22,655 bases of DNA from Lentisphaeraceae bacterium (GTDB taxonomy: Bacteria > Verrucomicrobiota > Kiritimatiellia > RFP12 > DVOR01), in the NCBI GenBank assembly GCA_004555175.1, contig SFJE01000029.1:1-22655 (forward strand), in the 5' to 3' direction. A program made the translations under genes and the position numbers. Shown here piece after piece: positions 22,604 through 22,655 of this stretch (positions within the stretch are counted from its first letter, which is position 1; each line of letters opens with the position of its first letter). A model generated the notes under the pieces. The model was given only the letters and a program-made list of their open reading frames with translations. It was not told the origin of the DNA and did not search any database.

Positions 22604-22655
22604 GATAAGTCCCCCACTTATCGGAATTAAGTCCCGGACTTATCGACGATAAGTC
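22604..22655. repeat. Array of GATAAGTC / GACTTATC inverted repeats, cut by the window edge
   Basis: Alternating motifs: GATAAGTC (22604-22611), ACTTATC (22616-22622), TTAAGTCC (22627-22634), GGACTTATC (22636-22644), GATAAGTC (22648-22655). Neighbouring pairs form hairpins with loops of about 1-5 bases, the best being GACTTATC-GAC-GATAAGTC. The array continues beyond the window. Confidence 0.88.

Overview
This GC-rich, gene-dense window looks like a bacterial chromosome from the PVC superphylum, probably a Kiritimatiellota, Lentisphaerota or Verrucomicrobiota relative. That placement is an inference. It rests on the split type II secretion cluster (gspK-L-M-D without E/F/G beside it), an SBP-permease fusion, the anaerobe-style Mrp ATPase with an N-terminal cysteine cluster, and the overall style of the genes. 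No rRNA, tRNA, CRISPR array or transposase gene was seen.

Region 1 (1-8603, plus strand): the C-terminal end of an HNH nuclease is followed by a strong extended -10 promoter. After it comes a tightly packed run, many genes overlapping by 1-4 bases: HAD phosphatase, serC, a small DUF3467-like protein, a divergent thyX, a YeiP-type EF-P, an Mrp/Nbp35 ATPase, a secreted caspase/gingipain-fold protein, exbB, exbD, tonB, and an OppF/DppF-like ABC ATPase. The TonB block should energise an outer-membrane process; the caspase-like protein sits directly before it.

Region 2 (8625-14916, plus): a second promoter, with a near-leaderless start, drives gspK, a GspL/PilM-PilN-like gene, a GspM/PilO-like gene, the secretin gspD and a small conserved-looking protein. 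Together they form the inner-membrane platform and outer-membrane pore of a type II secretion / type IV pilus-like machine.

Region 3 (14917-18407, plus): a GxxExxY (PDDEXK_3) gene is bracketed by CACAAAG-type repeats in opposite orientation: 70-bp units on the left, 108-bp units on the right. The right-hand repeat runs in frame into an ABC-transporter gene that fuses a solute-binding protein to a MalF-type permease, and appears to encode its whole signal peptide. A hairpin terminator follows.

Region 4 (18630-22364, minus strand): leuA, then an orphan fumarase/tartrate dehydratase beta subunit, then a YbjJ-like MFS transporter. leuA is preceded by a good promoter, a leucine-rich leader peptide, and mutually exclusive RNA stems ending in an intrinsic terminator. 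This is a complete-looking ribosome-mediated leucine attenuator and is the clearest regulatory find in the window.

Region 5 (22380-22655): non-coding DNA packed with perfect palindromes (the GTACCCCAATTGGGGTAC family and the GATAAGTC/GACTTATC family), running off the window edge.
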